From Phycomyces nitens (taxonomy: Eukaryota; Mucoromycota; Mucoromycetes; Mucorales; Phycomycetaceae): a DNA stretch of 64,000 nt. The stretch spans positions 4,340,001 through 4,404,000 of the forward strand of contig JAHRBC010000005.1 in assembly GCA_022702545.1 (NCBI GenBank), in the 5' to 3' direction. The position numbers were made by a program, and so were the translations under genes. The notes beneath the pieces are model-generated. The model had not been told where the DNA came from. It searched no databases and was given only the letters and a program-made list of their open reading frames with translations. Below are positions 36,594-49,182 of the stretch, in pieces (position 1 is the stretch's first letter; each line of letters opens with the position of its first letter).

Positions 36594-39500
36594 ATGGTTT
36601 CCTTTGAACATCGATATTCAAATTATTTTGCTTGGATTATACTTGCGCTTTATGTGTTTCTCATAAACCCTGCTTCAAGCAGCTATACAGGGCCTTCAAA
36701 GGGGTTGAAAGCTATCCAGCCACGTTGTGCTCCAGCCACATTCTCATACGCCAACAAGCTTTACACCTACGGAGGGATGACAAACAGAGTCGATTCATCC
36801 AATATATTTTCTTCTATAACTTTATCAACTGAGAATGGTTCAAAAGGTCAGATTATATACGAGAACATACCTCAGTTTACTCCGGGCCCAGTATCTTCTT
36901 CCTCTCAAGCTGTTGTTCTTCAAGAGAAACATACAGCCTTACTCTTCACAGGAGTTGATTATAATTGGGAAAGCTATAATGAAACTATTCGCACCTACAC
37001 GTACGACCTTCAGAGTGCAAATGCTTCATGGAATGAAATTTTTCCAGTCAGTAATATCGGACCTGTTATGCGCAGAAATTTTACAGCTACATTGGCACCC
37101 AATGGAAAAGTTTATATTTACGGTGGAACAGATTATAAGGAGCTATATATGTATAATGATCTATGGAGTTTCGATCCAAATACTCTTGTTTATACAAATT
37201 TAACACTTCCAAATCAAACTCATCGATATGGACATACGGCTACTGCCCTTCCGTAAGTATTTTAAGAACAAGAATTGTAAGCTAATAATTAATAATCAAA
37301 CTCTATAGAAATGGTCAGATCGTATTTATTGCAGGGCTGTACTCAGATGGTTTGATAAGTGCCTCATACTACAGAAACATGGATAAGATCGATATTTTTG
37401 ACACAAATACAAACCAGTGGAAGCAACAAAATGCAAAGGGAATATCAGATGAGGGCCGAAGGTATGCAAGTGCTGAATTAGGTGGGTTTCAATGGTATTA
37501 TAAGCACATACTCCTTCCACAAGTGTCACAAGCACCCTAACATGCTTATGTATAGGACCTGACAATAGCACAATATTTTTCTTTGGTGGTAATGGAGTAC
37601 TAATGAGAAGAATTTTGATATATCGAGTGTTAATGCTTTAAAGTAGGTATCAACACAACAATCACATACTTTAATAATATTTTCCTACTGAATACAACTA
37701 CATGGATATGGTCAATACCCAGAGTATCTGGTGCTTATCCGGCCGGTCGCTCAAGTTTCTCCATGGGATTTCTTGATAAAAATATATTAGCTATTTTTTA
37801 TGGTAACTGACAACACAAAAGATTAATACATATTAATACTTGTTTTATTTTATAGGAACAGGATTGAATTTCGGATATACAGACATAAATATACTTCATA
37901 TTGGCGACCATGAGAGCCCTAAATACGCATGGTTAAATGGACCAAATGACTATTTAGAGTTGAGTCAAACAGAAAAGACTCCCAGGAAAATGAACGGAGG
38001 AGAGATTGCAGGAATAGCTATTGGTGTCTTATTATTTGCAATAATATTCGGATTCTGTGTCTGGAAAACATTGAAGGATGTAAATCTCTTACCTAGTGCA
38101 TTGCAAGACCTTATCTGGGATCCAAGGCAAGATAATATTAATCAAGATATCTTAATGTTGATACTAATAGTATTATATATATACATACAGAAGTGGAGAA
38201 CCAATGTGGACTGAGATCTCTCGTATGATACTACAGTTAATCCTTGCGTTTCTATTTGTTGCATATGTGATATTCTCTATTCGACAAGCTATTGAAAGCC
38301 CAACAACAAGTATTACAATCAGTAAAAGAGTCCCATCTGTCCAAGTACCAGGTACCAAGTTAAAAGCAAAGATATACGCAAGCTATAATATGTTGACTAG
38401 CATTTAAATAGATATTCGATTTTGCATTGAAGATATTGCGGCGCCTGAGTACTCCTTCCCAACAGAGAGCGAGGATGTTAATGACAGTTTATTTTGCTTA
38501 ACTGACACAGCCTATCCATGCGTTGATTATATTACACCACTTAACATGTCCGTGCACCTCCCTAAATTTGAAGACTCTATCGGAAGGATCAATTGCTATC
38601 TATTCTCTCCTCCAGATTGGTTCAACTTGGGAGAAACAAGCGATGGATATAGTAATGGAACAAAGCTTCAATTTACATTTAATGGAGGTGTACAAGGAAC
38701 CTTTATGATTCGTATGACTCAATACCCGCCTGGACTGGACCCCAATGTAAAAGTATACAATGTCAGCACAACCAATGTCCCTTTGATTATGTCTGACCAA
38801 GAAGTCGAAGAGTGGGTCTTGAGTGACTCCCAGGGAAAAGGTGATCCCAATACATTCACTGTCTTTCCATACGAAGCTTTGAATATACAATATCAGATCA
38901 AAGATCATCAGTATCTTCAAGACACTGGATGGAACAAAGTTGGTTTCCTATCCCATTATAATCACACACCAGAAATCACTTTTTCATCCACGAGAAGCAA
39001 TTTCAGTATGGTGAATGAAAGATACATGACTTACAATGAAGACATTTTTGGCTCCACTACCGTATATCCAATGGACTATGTGTCTGTCGTAGAGCAAGAT
39101 CAGAGGATCCATACAATCATCAACTCACTTGGCTCAGTCGGTGGTATTTTCAGTATTATCCTTGGAATTCAAGTACTACTTTTTGGTTTTCGCCCGAAAT
39201 CTCCCTGGGGTATTGTTCAGCGCTGGTCTTTTGGATCTACAAGATACTCTCTGAGAAGAAATCTTCGGAACAGATTTGACACATTGGGTACACCTGTTCC
39301 TTTCGCTAGTCCTGTTCATGATCGGTTTGTGACTAAAAACAAAAAGTATGATGACCAAATTGACGAAAGCGAAACTGTATTACTGGAAAACCAGAGAGAC
39401 GAAGACTTTAAAGACCTTCAATCTCGGTTATGTCAAATGGAAAAACGTGCCCAGTTGACAGAACGACTATTACAGGCGTACTACATAGATATTGAGATAT

Positions 39501-39628
39501 TCAAGGAACTCGAGATAGCAATTGGACAAAACAAAAGAAAATCCTCTGTAACCACCTTAATTGAAGGGAATAACTCAAATGATAACACCATGGTCCAAAG
39601 AAGAGTTCTTGGTGAAGATAATGTTTAA
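36594..39628 (+). CDS. Kelch-repeat three-TM membrane protein (gene B)
   Basis: Seven exons: 36594-37252, 37309-37481, 37556-37588, 37647-37802, 37856-38126, 38191-38351, 38412-39628; 889 residues. A signal peptide (first ~30 residues) precedes a kelch/galactose-oxidase-like propeller with repeated YxYGG and LWSFDPNT-type strands and many NxT/S sites. A first membrane span follows (GEIAGIAIGVLLFAIIFGFCVW), then a second (MILQLILAFLFVAYVIFSI). Next come a Cys-bearing domain of about 230 residues, a third span after INSLGSVGG, and a charged coiled-coil-like tail. Predicted topology: propeller outside, tail inside. Function unknown; a surface receptor or adhesion role is inference. Intron 5 starts GCAAGA (38127) while C and D have GTAAAT and GTAATT there. 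Confidence 0.85.
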
Positions 39629-39631
39629 TAA

Positions 39632-40546
39632 TAAAAAGATAATTTCCAAATAATTTAAGAAAAAAGATAAATAGAATATTGGTTTTTATGATATTTTGAT
39701 ATATAAACTATCTTGTTAACCAAAACACAAGTATATTATCACAGACATTGCATTATATCAGTATATATCATACAGTGTATAAATAACTATCCAGAATTGT
39801 TAAAATATATAAAAAAGTCTTGAGAAAAACTTGGTATTAGATAAGCCTAAAAGCTTTTCTTCAAGAAAATAAGCTTTGGACACAAAAAAGAAGGTAATAC
39901 AATATTCTGTGGCTCAGGTATTACAAAGGTTCAAAAGTAGTATGATGAGGGAATGTGAAGGTAGTAAAAGTATGGAGAAATCAAGGTATGGCTATCTTTC
40001 AAGTTTTGGTACTGAATCTGAACCAGTTATTTATTGAAATCATCAAGAACTATCACATATATACCATCAATACTAACCATTTATCTAAATAAATACAGCT
40101 GGTCAATAAAAAGCACTAGAAGCGTCGTCATATTGACTTTTTGGCTGTATTGTATAGTATTATATACATTTTTTTTTACATTTCTTTACTTGGTCTCTGT
40201 ATTCTTTGGTTTTTTTTTTGGAATTCCCTTTCAGGCTCGTAAAACATTGTACTATAACATATTTTTGCTCAGTGGACGTGACACACTTGCCTGGTGGTAA
40301 AGTATGTATTTAGCCACAGAGAAAAATGATGAATACAAGGATAAAGATTAATGATCATTATCCCTTGGCCAAATTTGGCTTCAAACTATTTAATAACCTG
40401 GAATAAATGTCCACCTTTGTGTCTTTTACATATCCCAACGATGATTCTCCTTTGCCACCGGTATTCATATTCCCTTATCACAATTGGACTTGTGTATTAC
40501 TTTTATGCTATAAAACTAGTATCCGCCAGCTATATTGGACCTTCAA
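39632..40546 (+). repeat. Homogenised intergenic cassette, copy 1 (B-C)
   Basis: 915 bp from just after the gene B stop, through the intergenic DNA, to about codon 35 of gene C. By eye it differs from 43495-44408 at only about four bases plus one base in a T run. It contains the presumed gene B terminator and gene C promoter; identity stops abruptly at the end of the signal-peptide coding part. Confidence 0.95.
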
Positions 40547-43491
40547 AGGGGGTAGACTACATTCAACCATGCTATGTTCCAGCTACATTTACATACAATA
40601 ACAAGCTTTACACATTTGGGGGTAAAACTATAACAGCCGAAATATCAAATATGTTTTCTTCTATATCTCTATCAAAAGAAGAAGATTCAAAAGGACAGAT
40701 GATATATGAAATACTTCCACAATCGTATCCTGGTCCAATGAGCTCTTATTCTCAAGCAGCTATTCTACAAGACAATCACACCGCCCTACTTTTTACAGGA
40801 AATGTTGATTTCTGGCTAGACTCTTTTAACACAATGAATACTTATACCTATGATTTCCGAGACCCTAATCCCTCTTGGAAAGAACTTTTTGCGACTACCA
40901 ATACCACTACGCCAAGATTACGCACAGATTTTACGGCTACAATGGCGCCTAATGGAAAATTTTATATCTATGGTGGAGCAGATGGATGGACTGGCTTTAT
41001 TTTGAATGAATTATGGTCATTTGATCCAATTAAACTTGAGTATGCAAATCTCACACAAAATAATATAACGTATCGAAGAAGTCATACTGCCACAGTCCTT
41101 CCGTAAGTATCAAAAAGAAACTAATGGATACAGACAAATATTCAAGAGACAGGGGATAATGACGAAAATTATGACATAGAAATGGACAGATTGTATATAT
41201 TTCAGGAAGACTTGAAAAAGAAGAATATGGATTTCAGTTCTTAAAGAGTCTCAATGAAATAGAAATCTATGATACAAACACGAATGAATGGATATACATA
41301 AATGCAACAGGAGGTTCAATAGAAGGCCGAATGGATGCCAGTGCAACATTAGGTAGATATCAGTATATCTTATATGTTTATTCCATAATATCACTCTAAC
41401 ATATATCTATATCTAGGCCCAGATAATAAAACAATATTCTTCTTCGGTGGTAAGGGAGTATTAAGTTATAATACTCATAGTTCAACAAATACCAATGCTT
41501 TTTTTCTAATATAGGAAGTTATCTCGATGATATATACTTTAATGATATAAAGTTATTGGATACAACAACATGGGTATGGTCAACTCCAAACATAGCCGGT
41601 GTCTATCCTGATGCTCGTTCAGCTCTCTCCATGGGATTTATTGAAACAAACCTATTAGCAATAATTTATGGTAAATATCAATATTAAAATAAATTCATAT
41701 TATTAATTTTTGATATATTCTGTAGGAGGAGGAAAATTGGTATTATATACAGATATAAATATCCTTCGTATTGATGATCAAGAAAACTCCAAATACTCAT
41801 GGTTGAGTGGTCCAGATGACATTTTGAACTTGAAGCAAACAGGCGATTCTCCTAAGAAAATGGAAAAAGAGAAAGTTGCAGGAATAACTATTGGCAGCAT
41901 CTTGGTTGCAATTATACTGGGATTATGTATATGGAAAAGTTTAAATAACATTTACTACATACCAAGTTTATTTAAACGCTTTATCTGGGACCCACGGTAA
42001 ATATAAATAGAGAGTTTATTTATACAGTTGGTTTTAATATTTGTGTTTCTAGGCACGGAGAGCCAATATGGACAGAAGCATTTCGTCTACTCATTCAATA
42101 TGCTCTTGTATTCCTATTTGCTGTATATTTGGCATTTTCTGTCTATCAGATTCTCAAAAATTCAACAACAAACATTACAATAATCACAAAAGTACCATCG
42201 GTTCAAATTCCAGGTATGGACTCTTTCTAAAAAAAAAAGTACAAGGTTTATTGTTTTGACTCGAGTTAAATTAGATATAAGATTTTGTTTTGAAGGATTG
42301 GCTACAGTTAAAGATCCACACGACGACTATACAACTCATAATGGTACCAATATTTACTGCATAACGGACAGAGGTGTTTCTTGTGGCGATTCACTCATAA
42401 AGCTTAATACAACAATGCATCTACCTGTGTCCGAAGATTATACCACACCCTCTGAATGCTTTCTATTCTCTCCTCCAAAATGGTTTCAATTAGGCGACAC
42501 AACAAATGCCCAAACCAATGGAACCAAGATCCAATTCCTGTTTGACGCCAACCCAGGTTTGGCAGACGTTGTTCGCATAAATCAGTATCCACCTGGAATG
42601 AATCCTAATATCAAGCTCTATGATATCGACACAGCTGATTTACCCCTGCTAATGTCAGATCAAGATGTCAATACTTGGGCTATTGGAGATATGCACGGAA
42701 AAAGCACCCCGAGTACAATCAAACTTACTGTAAATCATAAGTTGCGTATAAAATATCAGATCAAAGACCATCAGTACCTTGAAGAAACCGGGTGGAATAA
42801 GATAGGCTTTTTATCTCGTTATAACCACACGCCAGAACTCAGCTTTTCAACACAGATGAGCAAATTTGGCGCAGTGAGCAATAGAATTGGTACGACTGAT
42901 ATGCATATTTCCGGCTCAATAACCTTGTCCCCAGTCGACTATAACAGTGCTGTTATACAAGAACAAAGAATCCATACAGTTATTAACTCTCTTGGTTCTG
43001 TTGGTGGTATTTTCAGCCTTTTGATTGCCGTCCAGATACTTCTTTTTGGTTTTCGCCCAAAATCTCCTTGGGGTACTGTTCAAAACTGGTCTTGTTGGTT
43101 TATGTTGGAATCTTTACAAAGAACTCTACAAGAGAAGTTTAAAGGTCTAGGTCCGCCAGTTCCATTTGTCAGTCCCGTAAAGAGTCAGTCTATGGATACA
43201 GAAAAGTCAAGCTATACACAAATTGACGAGGATGAAATTTTATTATTAAATAATCATCAATATGAAGAGCTAAAAGATCTAAGAAGCCGTCTGTACCAAC
43301 TGGAAAAACGCGCTCAATTGACAGAACGACTATTACAAGCGTACTACATAGATACTGAGATATTCAAGGAACTTGACACAGCAATTGGGCAAAACAAAAG
43401 AAAATCCTCTGCGGCCACCTTAATTGAAGAGAGAAATTCGAGTGATAGCGCCATTGTGCAAAGAAGAGCTTTTGGTAAAAATAATGTTTAA
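40441..43491 (+). CDS. Kelch-repeat three-TM membrane protein (gene C)
   Basis: Seven exons: 40441-41102, 41180-41352, 41417-41449, 41515-41670, 41726-41996, 42053-42213, 42275-43491; 890 residues. Exon sizes after the first match gene B exactly. Start set at 40441 because the resulting signal peptide aligns without gaps with that of B; an in-frame ATG at 40351 would add 30 residues. Layout: propeller ~35-380, spans at ~392-411, ~441-462 and ~723-745, cytoplasmic tail to 890. The last ~60 residues resemble B strongly, while the middle of exon 2 (EIYDTNTxEWIYINATGGS) resembles D, so the gene is a mosaic of its neighbours. Confidence 0.85.
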
Positions 43492-43494
43492 AAA

Positions 43495-44408
43495 TAAAAA
43501 GATAATTTCCAAATAATTTAAGAAAAAAGAAAAATAGAATATTGGCTTTTATGATATTTTGATATATAAACTATCTTGTTAACCAAAACACAAGTATATT
43601 ATCACAGACATTGCATTATATCAGTATATATCATACAGTGTATAAATAACTATCCAGAATTGTTAAAATATATAAAAAAGTCTTGAGAAAAACTTGGTAT
43701 TAGATAAGCCTAAAAGCTTTTCTTCAAGAAAATAAGCTTTGGACACAAAAAAGAAGGTAATACAATATTCTGTGGCTCAGGTATTACAAAGGTTCAAAAG
43801 TAGTATGATGAGGGAATGTGAAGGTAGTAAAAGTATGGAGAAATCAAGGTATGGCTATCTTTCAAGTTTTGGTACTGAATCTGAACCAGTTATTTATTGA
43901 AATCATCAAGAACTATCACATATATACCATCAATACTAACCATTTATCTAAATAAATACAGCTGGTCAATAAAAAGCACTAGAAGCGTCGTCATATTGAC
44001 TTTTTGGCTGTATTGTATAGTATTATATACATTTTTTTTACATTTCTTTACTTGGTCTCTGTATTCTTTGGTTTTTTTTTTGGAATTCCCTTTCAGGCTC
44101 GTAAAACATTGTACTATAACATATTTTTGCTCAGTGGACGTGACACACTTGCCTGGTGGTAAAGTATGTATTTAGCCACAGAGAAAAATGCTGAATACAA
44201 GGATAAAGATTAATGATCATTATCCCTTGGCCAAATTTGGCTTCAAACTATTTAATAACCTGGAATAAATGTCCACCTTTGTGTCTTTTACATATCCCTA
44301 CGATGATTCTCCTTTGCCACCGGTATTCATATTCCCTTATCACAATTGGACTTGTGTATTACTTTTATGCTATAAAACTAGTATCCGCCAGCTATATTGG
44401 ACCTTCAA
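43495..44408 (+). repeat. Homogenised intergenic cassette, copy 2 (C-D)
   Basis: 914-bp partner of 39632-40546, spanning the end of gene C to the signal-peptide codons of gene D. It matches in sequence and position, with an abrupt loss of identity at CTTCAA. Confidence 0.95.
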
Positions 44409-47272
44409 CGGGTTTGGGATATTTTCAACCATGCTTTGCTCCAGTAGCATTTTTCCATGAAAAAAAGCTCTATACATACGGTGGCCAAACGTATACAGAA
44501 TCAGCGACTAATATATTTTCCTCTGTATCTCTGTCCTCTGAAGAAAACTCGAGAGGAAATATACTATACGAAAGGGTTAACCAAAGCTCATATGGTCCAG
44601 ATGCCTCTTATACTCAGGGTATTTTCTTGGAAGACAGCCGCACAGCCGTGATTTTTGGAGCATATTTATATGGATTCTCTCCCAAAAATCAATCCATGAG
44701 TACTTATACCTACGACTTTCGAAGTGCAGAACCTTTGTGGACCCAGTATTCTATAGCTGAAAACGCTACTGTACCGGAATTTCGAGTAGACTTTACAGCT
44801 ACGTTGGCACCTAATAAAAACGTCTATATTTATGGTGGAATGAGCGTTGGAAGCAGTATATACCTAAACGACTTGTGGTCTTTCAATCCAACTACCTTTC
44901 AATATATCAATCTTACTCGGGAGCACATAATGCAGCGAAGTAGACATACTGCCACAGTCCTTCCGTAAGTATCGAAATAGTAAAGCAAAACTAATATCTC
45001 AACTAATACTATTGTTTAGAAACGGTCAGATTGTATACATTTCTGGAAAGACTGTAGACAAAGATCAGATATCACAACGCTTAATAAGTCTCAACGAGAT
45101 AGAGATTTATGATACAAACACAGGTGAATGGATATACATAAATGCAACAGGAGGTTCAACAGAAGGTCGAATGGATGCCAGTACAGCATTAGGTAAATGT
45201 CATTTTTTTTTGGTATTTTTATCCCTCCATAACTGAAACCAATCTAATATTCCTATATGTAGGTCCAGATAAGAAAACAATATTTTTCTTTGGTGGTAAG
45301 AAAATATTGAATAAAAAAAATCCCCAAAGTGTACGGACCATTGATTCTTTTATCAAATACAGGAAGTAATTTGGATAATATATACTTTAATGATCTTACT
45401 TTATTGGACACAACAACATGGGTATGGTCAACTCCATACATATCCGGTGTCTATCCAGGTGCTCGTTCGAGCCATTCTATGGGATTTATTGATACAAACC
45501 TTTTAGTTATTGCCTATGGTAATGTATTATGTTCAGATATGTTAACCATTGCTAAATTACTTTTTATTATATAGGAGGAGCATTGACAATGTTTTATAAA
45601 GATATAAATATTCTTCGTATTGACGATCAAGAGAATTCTAAATATTCATGGCTGAGTGGCCCAGATGACCTTTTAAACGTGACTCGGACAGATCATGGTC
45701 TTGATCAAATGGATAAAGGAACAATTGCCGGAATAACTGTTGGGGCTGTATTACTTGCGATTATACTGGTTTACTGTGTGTATAAGACTTTTACGAACCT
45801 ATATTACCTGCCACATTTATTAAGAGGTTTTATTTGGGATCCAAGGTAATTATATATGCTTTCTCTTGGTGTATTCCTGGGCTTAATATTAGTATTTATA
45901 GGAGGGGAGAACCAGTATGGACAGAAATACTTCGTTTGATATTGCAGATTGTCCTTGCATTTTTATTCTTGGCGTACTTGGTATTTTCTATCCGACAAGC
46001 TCTTGAAAGTCCAACAACGAGTATTAAGATCAGCACAAAAGTGCCATCTGTCCAAGTCCCAGGTATCTATATCTAAAGAAAACAATTAATGTATATATTG
46101 TCTTGACTCGTTTTAAACTAGATATGAGATTTTGCTTTGAGGGATGGGGTATATCTGAAGATCCCTATGGAGTGGGTTCAACATGGCCCGACATTTCCAT
46201 CTATTGCACAACTGACAAAGGAATTTCCTGTCATAAACTTCTGACGAGACTCAATACGACATTACACCTTCCTATGTTTGAAGACTCGGTACAGCCATCA
46301 GAATGCTTTATGTTTTCTCCTCCGAGTTGGTTTACTCTAGGCGATTCAAGTGACGGATATACCAATGGTACCAAGCTCCAGTTCTTGATTAATGCAGATA
46401 CTGGTAAAGAGGGTACGATTCGTGTCACCCAATATCCACCTGGAATGAATCCCAATATAAGAATCTATAATATCAACACGACCGATGTACCCGTGCTCAT
46501 GTCAGATCAAGCTATTGACGAGTGGACTGTGAGGGATACACAGGGGAAAGATGATGCAAATACATTCACAATTTATCCAAACGACGCTTTGAATATACAA
46601 TATCAGATCAAAAACCATAAATATCTTGAAGACACTGGTTGGAACCATATGGGATTCTTGTCTCATTATAACAATACACCAGAGATCGACTATTCAGCAC
46701 GTACAGGCAACTTTAATATGGTGGGCGAAAGACTGGGACAGCTTGATATGCCAGTGATTGGATCAATTAATATATATCCAGCTGATTATGCCACTGTAGT
46801 CGAAGAAGATCAAAGGATTCATACGATTATCAATTCTCTTGGCTCTGTTGGTGGTATAATTAGTCTTATGATTGGCGTGGAAGTATTGCTTTTTGGCTTT
46901 AGGCCGAAATCTCCTTGGGGTATTGTACAGCGCTGGTCTTATGGAGTTATGAGACGCTCTTTGGACAGAAGCCTTGTAAAAGAGTTTGGCATGTTAGATA
47001 CGCCTGTTCCTTTTGTCCGCCATGTCCATGACCGGTTTGTAGACACGGACAAAACAATTGACAATAGAATCGACGAAAGCAACGCCGTATTACTAGAGAA
47101 TCAGAAAGTGGAAGATATCCAGGACCTGCAATATCGCCAATGTCTAATGGAAAAACGCATGGAATTGACAGAGCAATTGCTAGAAGCTTACTATATAAAT
47201 GGCGAGGTATTCAAGGAACTTGATTCGGCTATTCGCCACCGCAAGAGAGATTCTGCGCTTACAGTAGCATGA
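44303..47272 (+). CDS. Kelch-repeat three-TM membrane protein (gene D)
   Basis: Seven exons: 44303-44964, 45020-45192, 45263-45295, 45363-45518, 45575-45845, 45902-46062, 46122-47272; 868 residues. Same architecture as B and C. The signal peptide is identical to that of C over its whole length, but the propeller right after it differs at about half of the positions. The C-terminal tail is shorter and unlike the B/C tail. The three-span core motifs (QRIHTIINSLGSVGG, FRPKSPWG) are kept. Last of the tandem array; the next gene is unrelated. Confidence 0.85.
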
Positions 47273-48242
47273 GATAATAATAAGTAATGCCTGTTCAAAT
47301 AAATAATTGAAGAATATTCCTTTTTGATAAGTATTAGGCTAAGGGAACAATTGTCTATTTAACATATGAATATATGAATAAAGCCAAGTATGATGTTATT
47401 AATGATAAGCAAGAATTGCATTATAAGCATTTAATATCTTCTCCAGTGTCCAAAATCACACTTTTAGACGGAGAATATACAATTCAATAGGCGTAATAGT
47501 GGTTGGGTGATGGTCATGGCTTTTTGAAGCTGCAAATGTATGATGACCCAACGATAATCAAGCACTTATAAAACAGAATAATGTAATTTATATACTACAA
47601 GAATTAGTAGAAATAGAAATTGTGCTTATTTGATAAAAAAGTTATGTCTCCTTGGTATATTTCCAGCTTGGACCAAATGAGCCTTTTTCGTAATCTTTGT
47701 AGTGTAAAGTACCATGGTTGAATAAAGAGCGTATATTTTGTAATTGAAACTTTGTTGAATAACCTCATAAAAAAATTACTAATTTAGACATAAAAACAGA
47801 CCAGTAATCTTGCTTGTTAAAAGGAAAGAAGAATTAAAGGCTAAATAAGAAGCAAATCTTCAACCTGGACCAGCAATAATAAATAATATCCGCACTTACG
47901 AAACAATCTTTATGATTTCAACTCCTTTATTTTGACCATTCAGATAATCATGAATCAGCCCTCGATCATGGCATACCCAAAAACTGAAGAATTCATTGAT
48001 CTATTCCGGTAATGAAACGAAATTCATTCAATAATTTTCCAAATCAAAATACACATAAACACACAATCAAAAGCTAGATTGACACATGATTTGGTGCCAT
48101 TAAGCTTCTAGTTGTGAACATTCTTCACAATCAATATTGTATATCAACAATAGCCTGTAATTCATCATATAATTTGATAAAAAATAAACCAAAAATAAAA
48201 GCTTTTTTATTTTTCAAGTCTCCACGTTAACAATCAGAGCTA
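47273..48242. other. Intergenic / possible 5' exon region
   Basis: AT-rich, about 1 kb. A small open stretch at 47950-48008 (MNQPSIMAYPKTEEFIDLF, then GTAATG) could be an upstream exon of the next gene, but its phase does not fit the exon at 48243 by any obvious acceptor, so it was not joined. Confidence 0.4.
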
Positions 48243-48723
48243 ATGACAATTGCCAAATCACGTAGAAAAGAACCTCCCTGTTTCAGAACACGACATGAAG
48301 AAGCAAGGAGAAATTATGGATTAGTTTCGGTAATATTTAAAGCAGATTTCAATTATAAAATATAATCCAACGTACTGCTGTTATTAGTTAAAGGTGTTTG
48401 AACCCGAAAAATTAAATGGAAAATGGACATGTCCTTTCTGTTGCAAGCCCGAATTCACCTTACCTCTACCACATTTTGCCCGAACTGATGAGATGGATTA
48501 TATCCGTGCATTGATAGGTGCCCATTTACGCGACCACAAAGATGAAATCATGGATAGCGTATCCAGCACAGACCAGGAGACATTTACTGAAGTGAGTAAT
48601 GTGTATCTTAAATGGATTAAAAGATATAGTGTTTTTAAAGCATCTCCTTCAATGGAATCTTTTGTAGAGACGCCTAGACAGCAATCGGCGCACCCGTGCT
48701 TGGGTAGAGGGAACAATATTTGA
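48243..48723 (+). CDS. Small zinc-finger-like protein of unknown function
   Basis: Two exons, 48243-48329 and 48388-48723, joined in phase across a GTAATA...TTAG intron; 140 residues. The product has a basic N terminus and a WTCPFC motif. About 35 residues further is H-x3-H (AHLRDH), a plausible C2H2-like zinc site, with a PLPHFARTDEMDYIRALIGAHL segment between them. No family recognised with certainty. The gene could extend upstream (see the possible exon at 47950-48008), and a cryptic further exon downstream cannot be excluded. Confidence 0.5.
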
Positions 48724-49182
48724 CCAAAAGGTTTATAATCCTGGTAAGTCTGGCTATCCAAACATATTGTTATTTTATATATTTATTTTATTTTTTGGTT
48801 TATAGAAAAAGATGCTACTTCGTCCCATTATTGCAGTATCAATCAATTGATTTCACCGTGCCCTTTTGTTGGTCCTCAATTGCCATGATTCGGTTTACAG
48901 AATTTTAGATAAAAGGTTGGTAAGTGTAGTGTAGAATATATAATATATAAAGAATGCTAACATGAAGCCTAATGGTCAACAGAGTAAGCTCAGGAACAAA
49001 AGAAGCAAAGTGAAATGAATATATGACTACAAATGCTGGTCCCAGACCAGCTAATATATAGCAGATCAAACCTCTCGAAAATAAACTTGTATGTAAAAAA
49101 AAAATAGCAAGAACCCCAAGAGGATTCTTTAAAAGACAATAATAAACGCGCATATTCACTCACTACTCTCACTTCCATTGCC
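48724..49182. other. Convergent 3' region
   Basis: Short AT-rich region between the small gene and the 3' end of the histidine kinase; nothing coding was recognised. Confidence 0.45.

Noticed and set aside
40351..40440. Upstream in-frame ATG of kelch gene C (and 44213 for D)
   Set aside because: Gene B aligns from the second ATG and that start gives a normal signal peptide; the upstream part lies in the shared noncoding cassette.
47950..48008. Possible upstream exon of the small zinc-finger-like gene
   Set aside because: Good ATG and GTAATG donor, but no acceptor gives the right phase for the exon at 48243; left unjoined.
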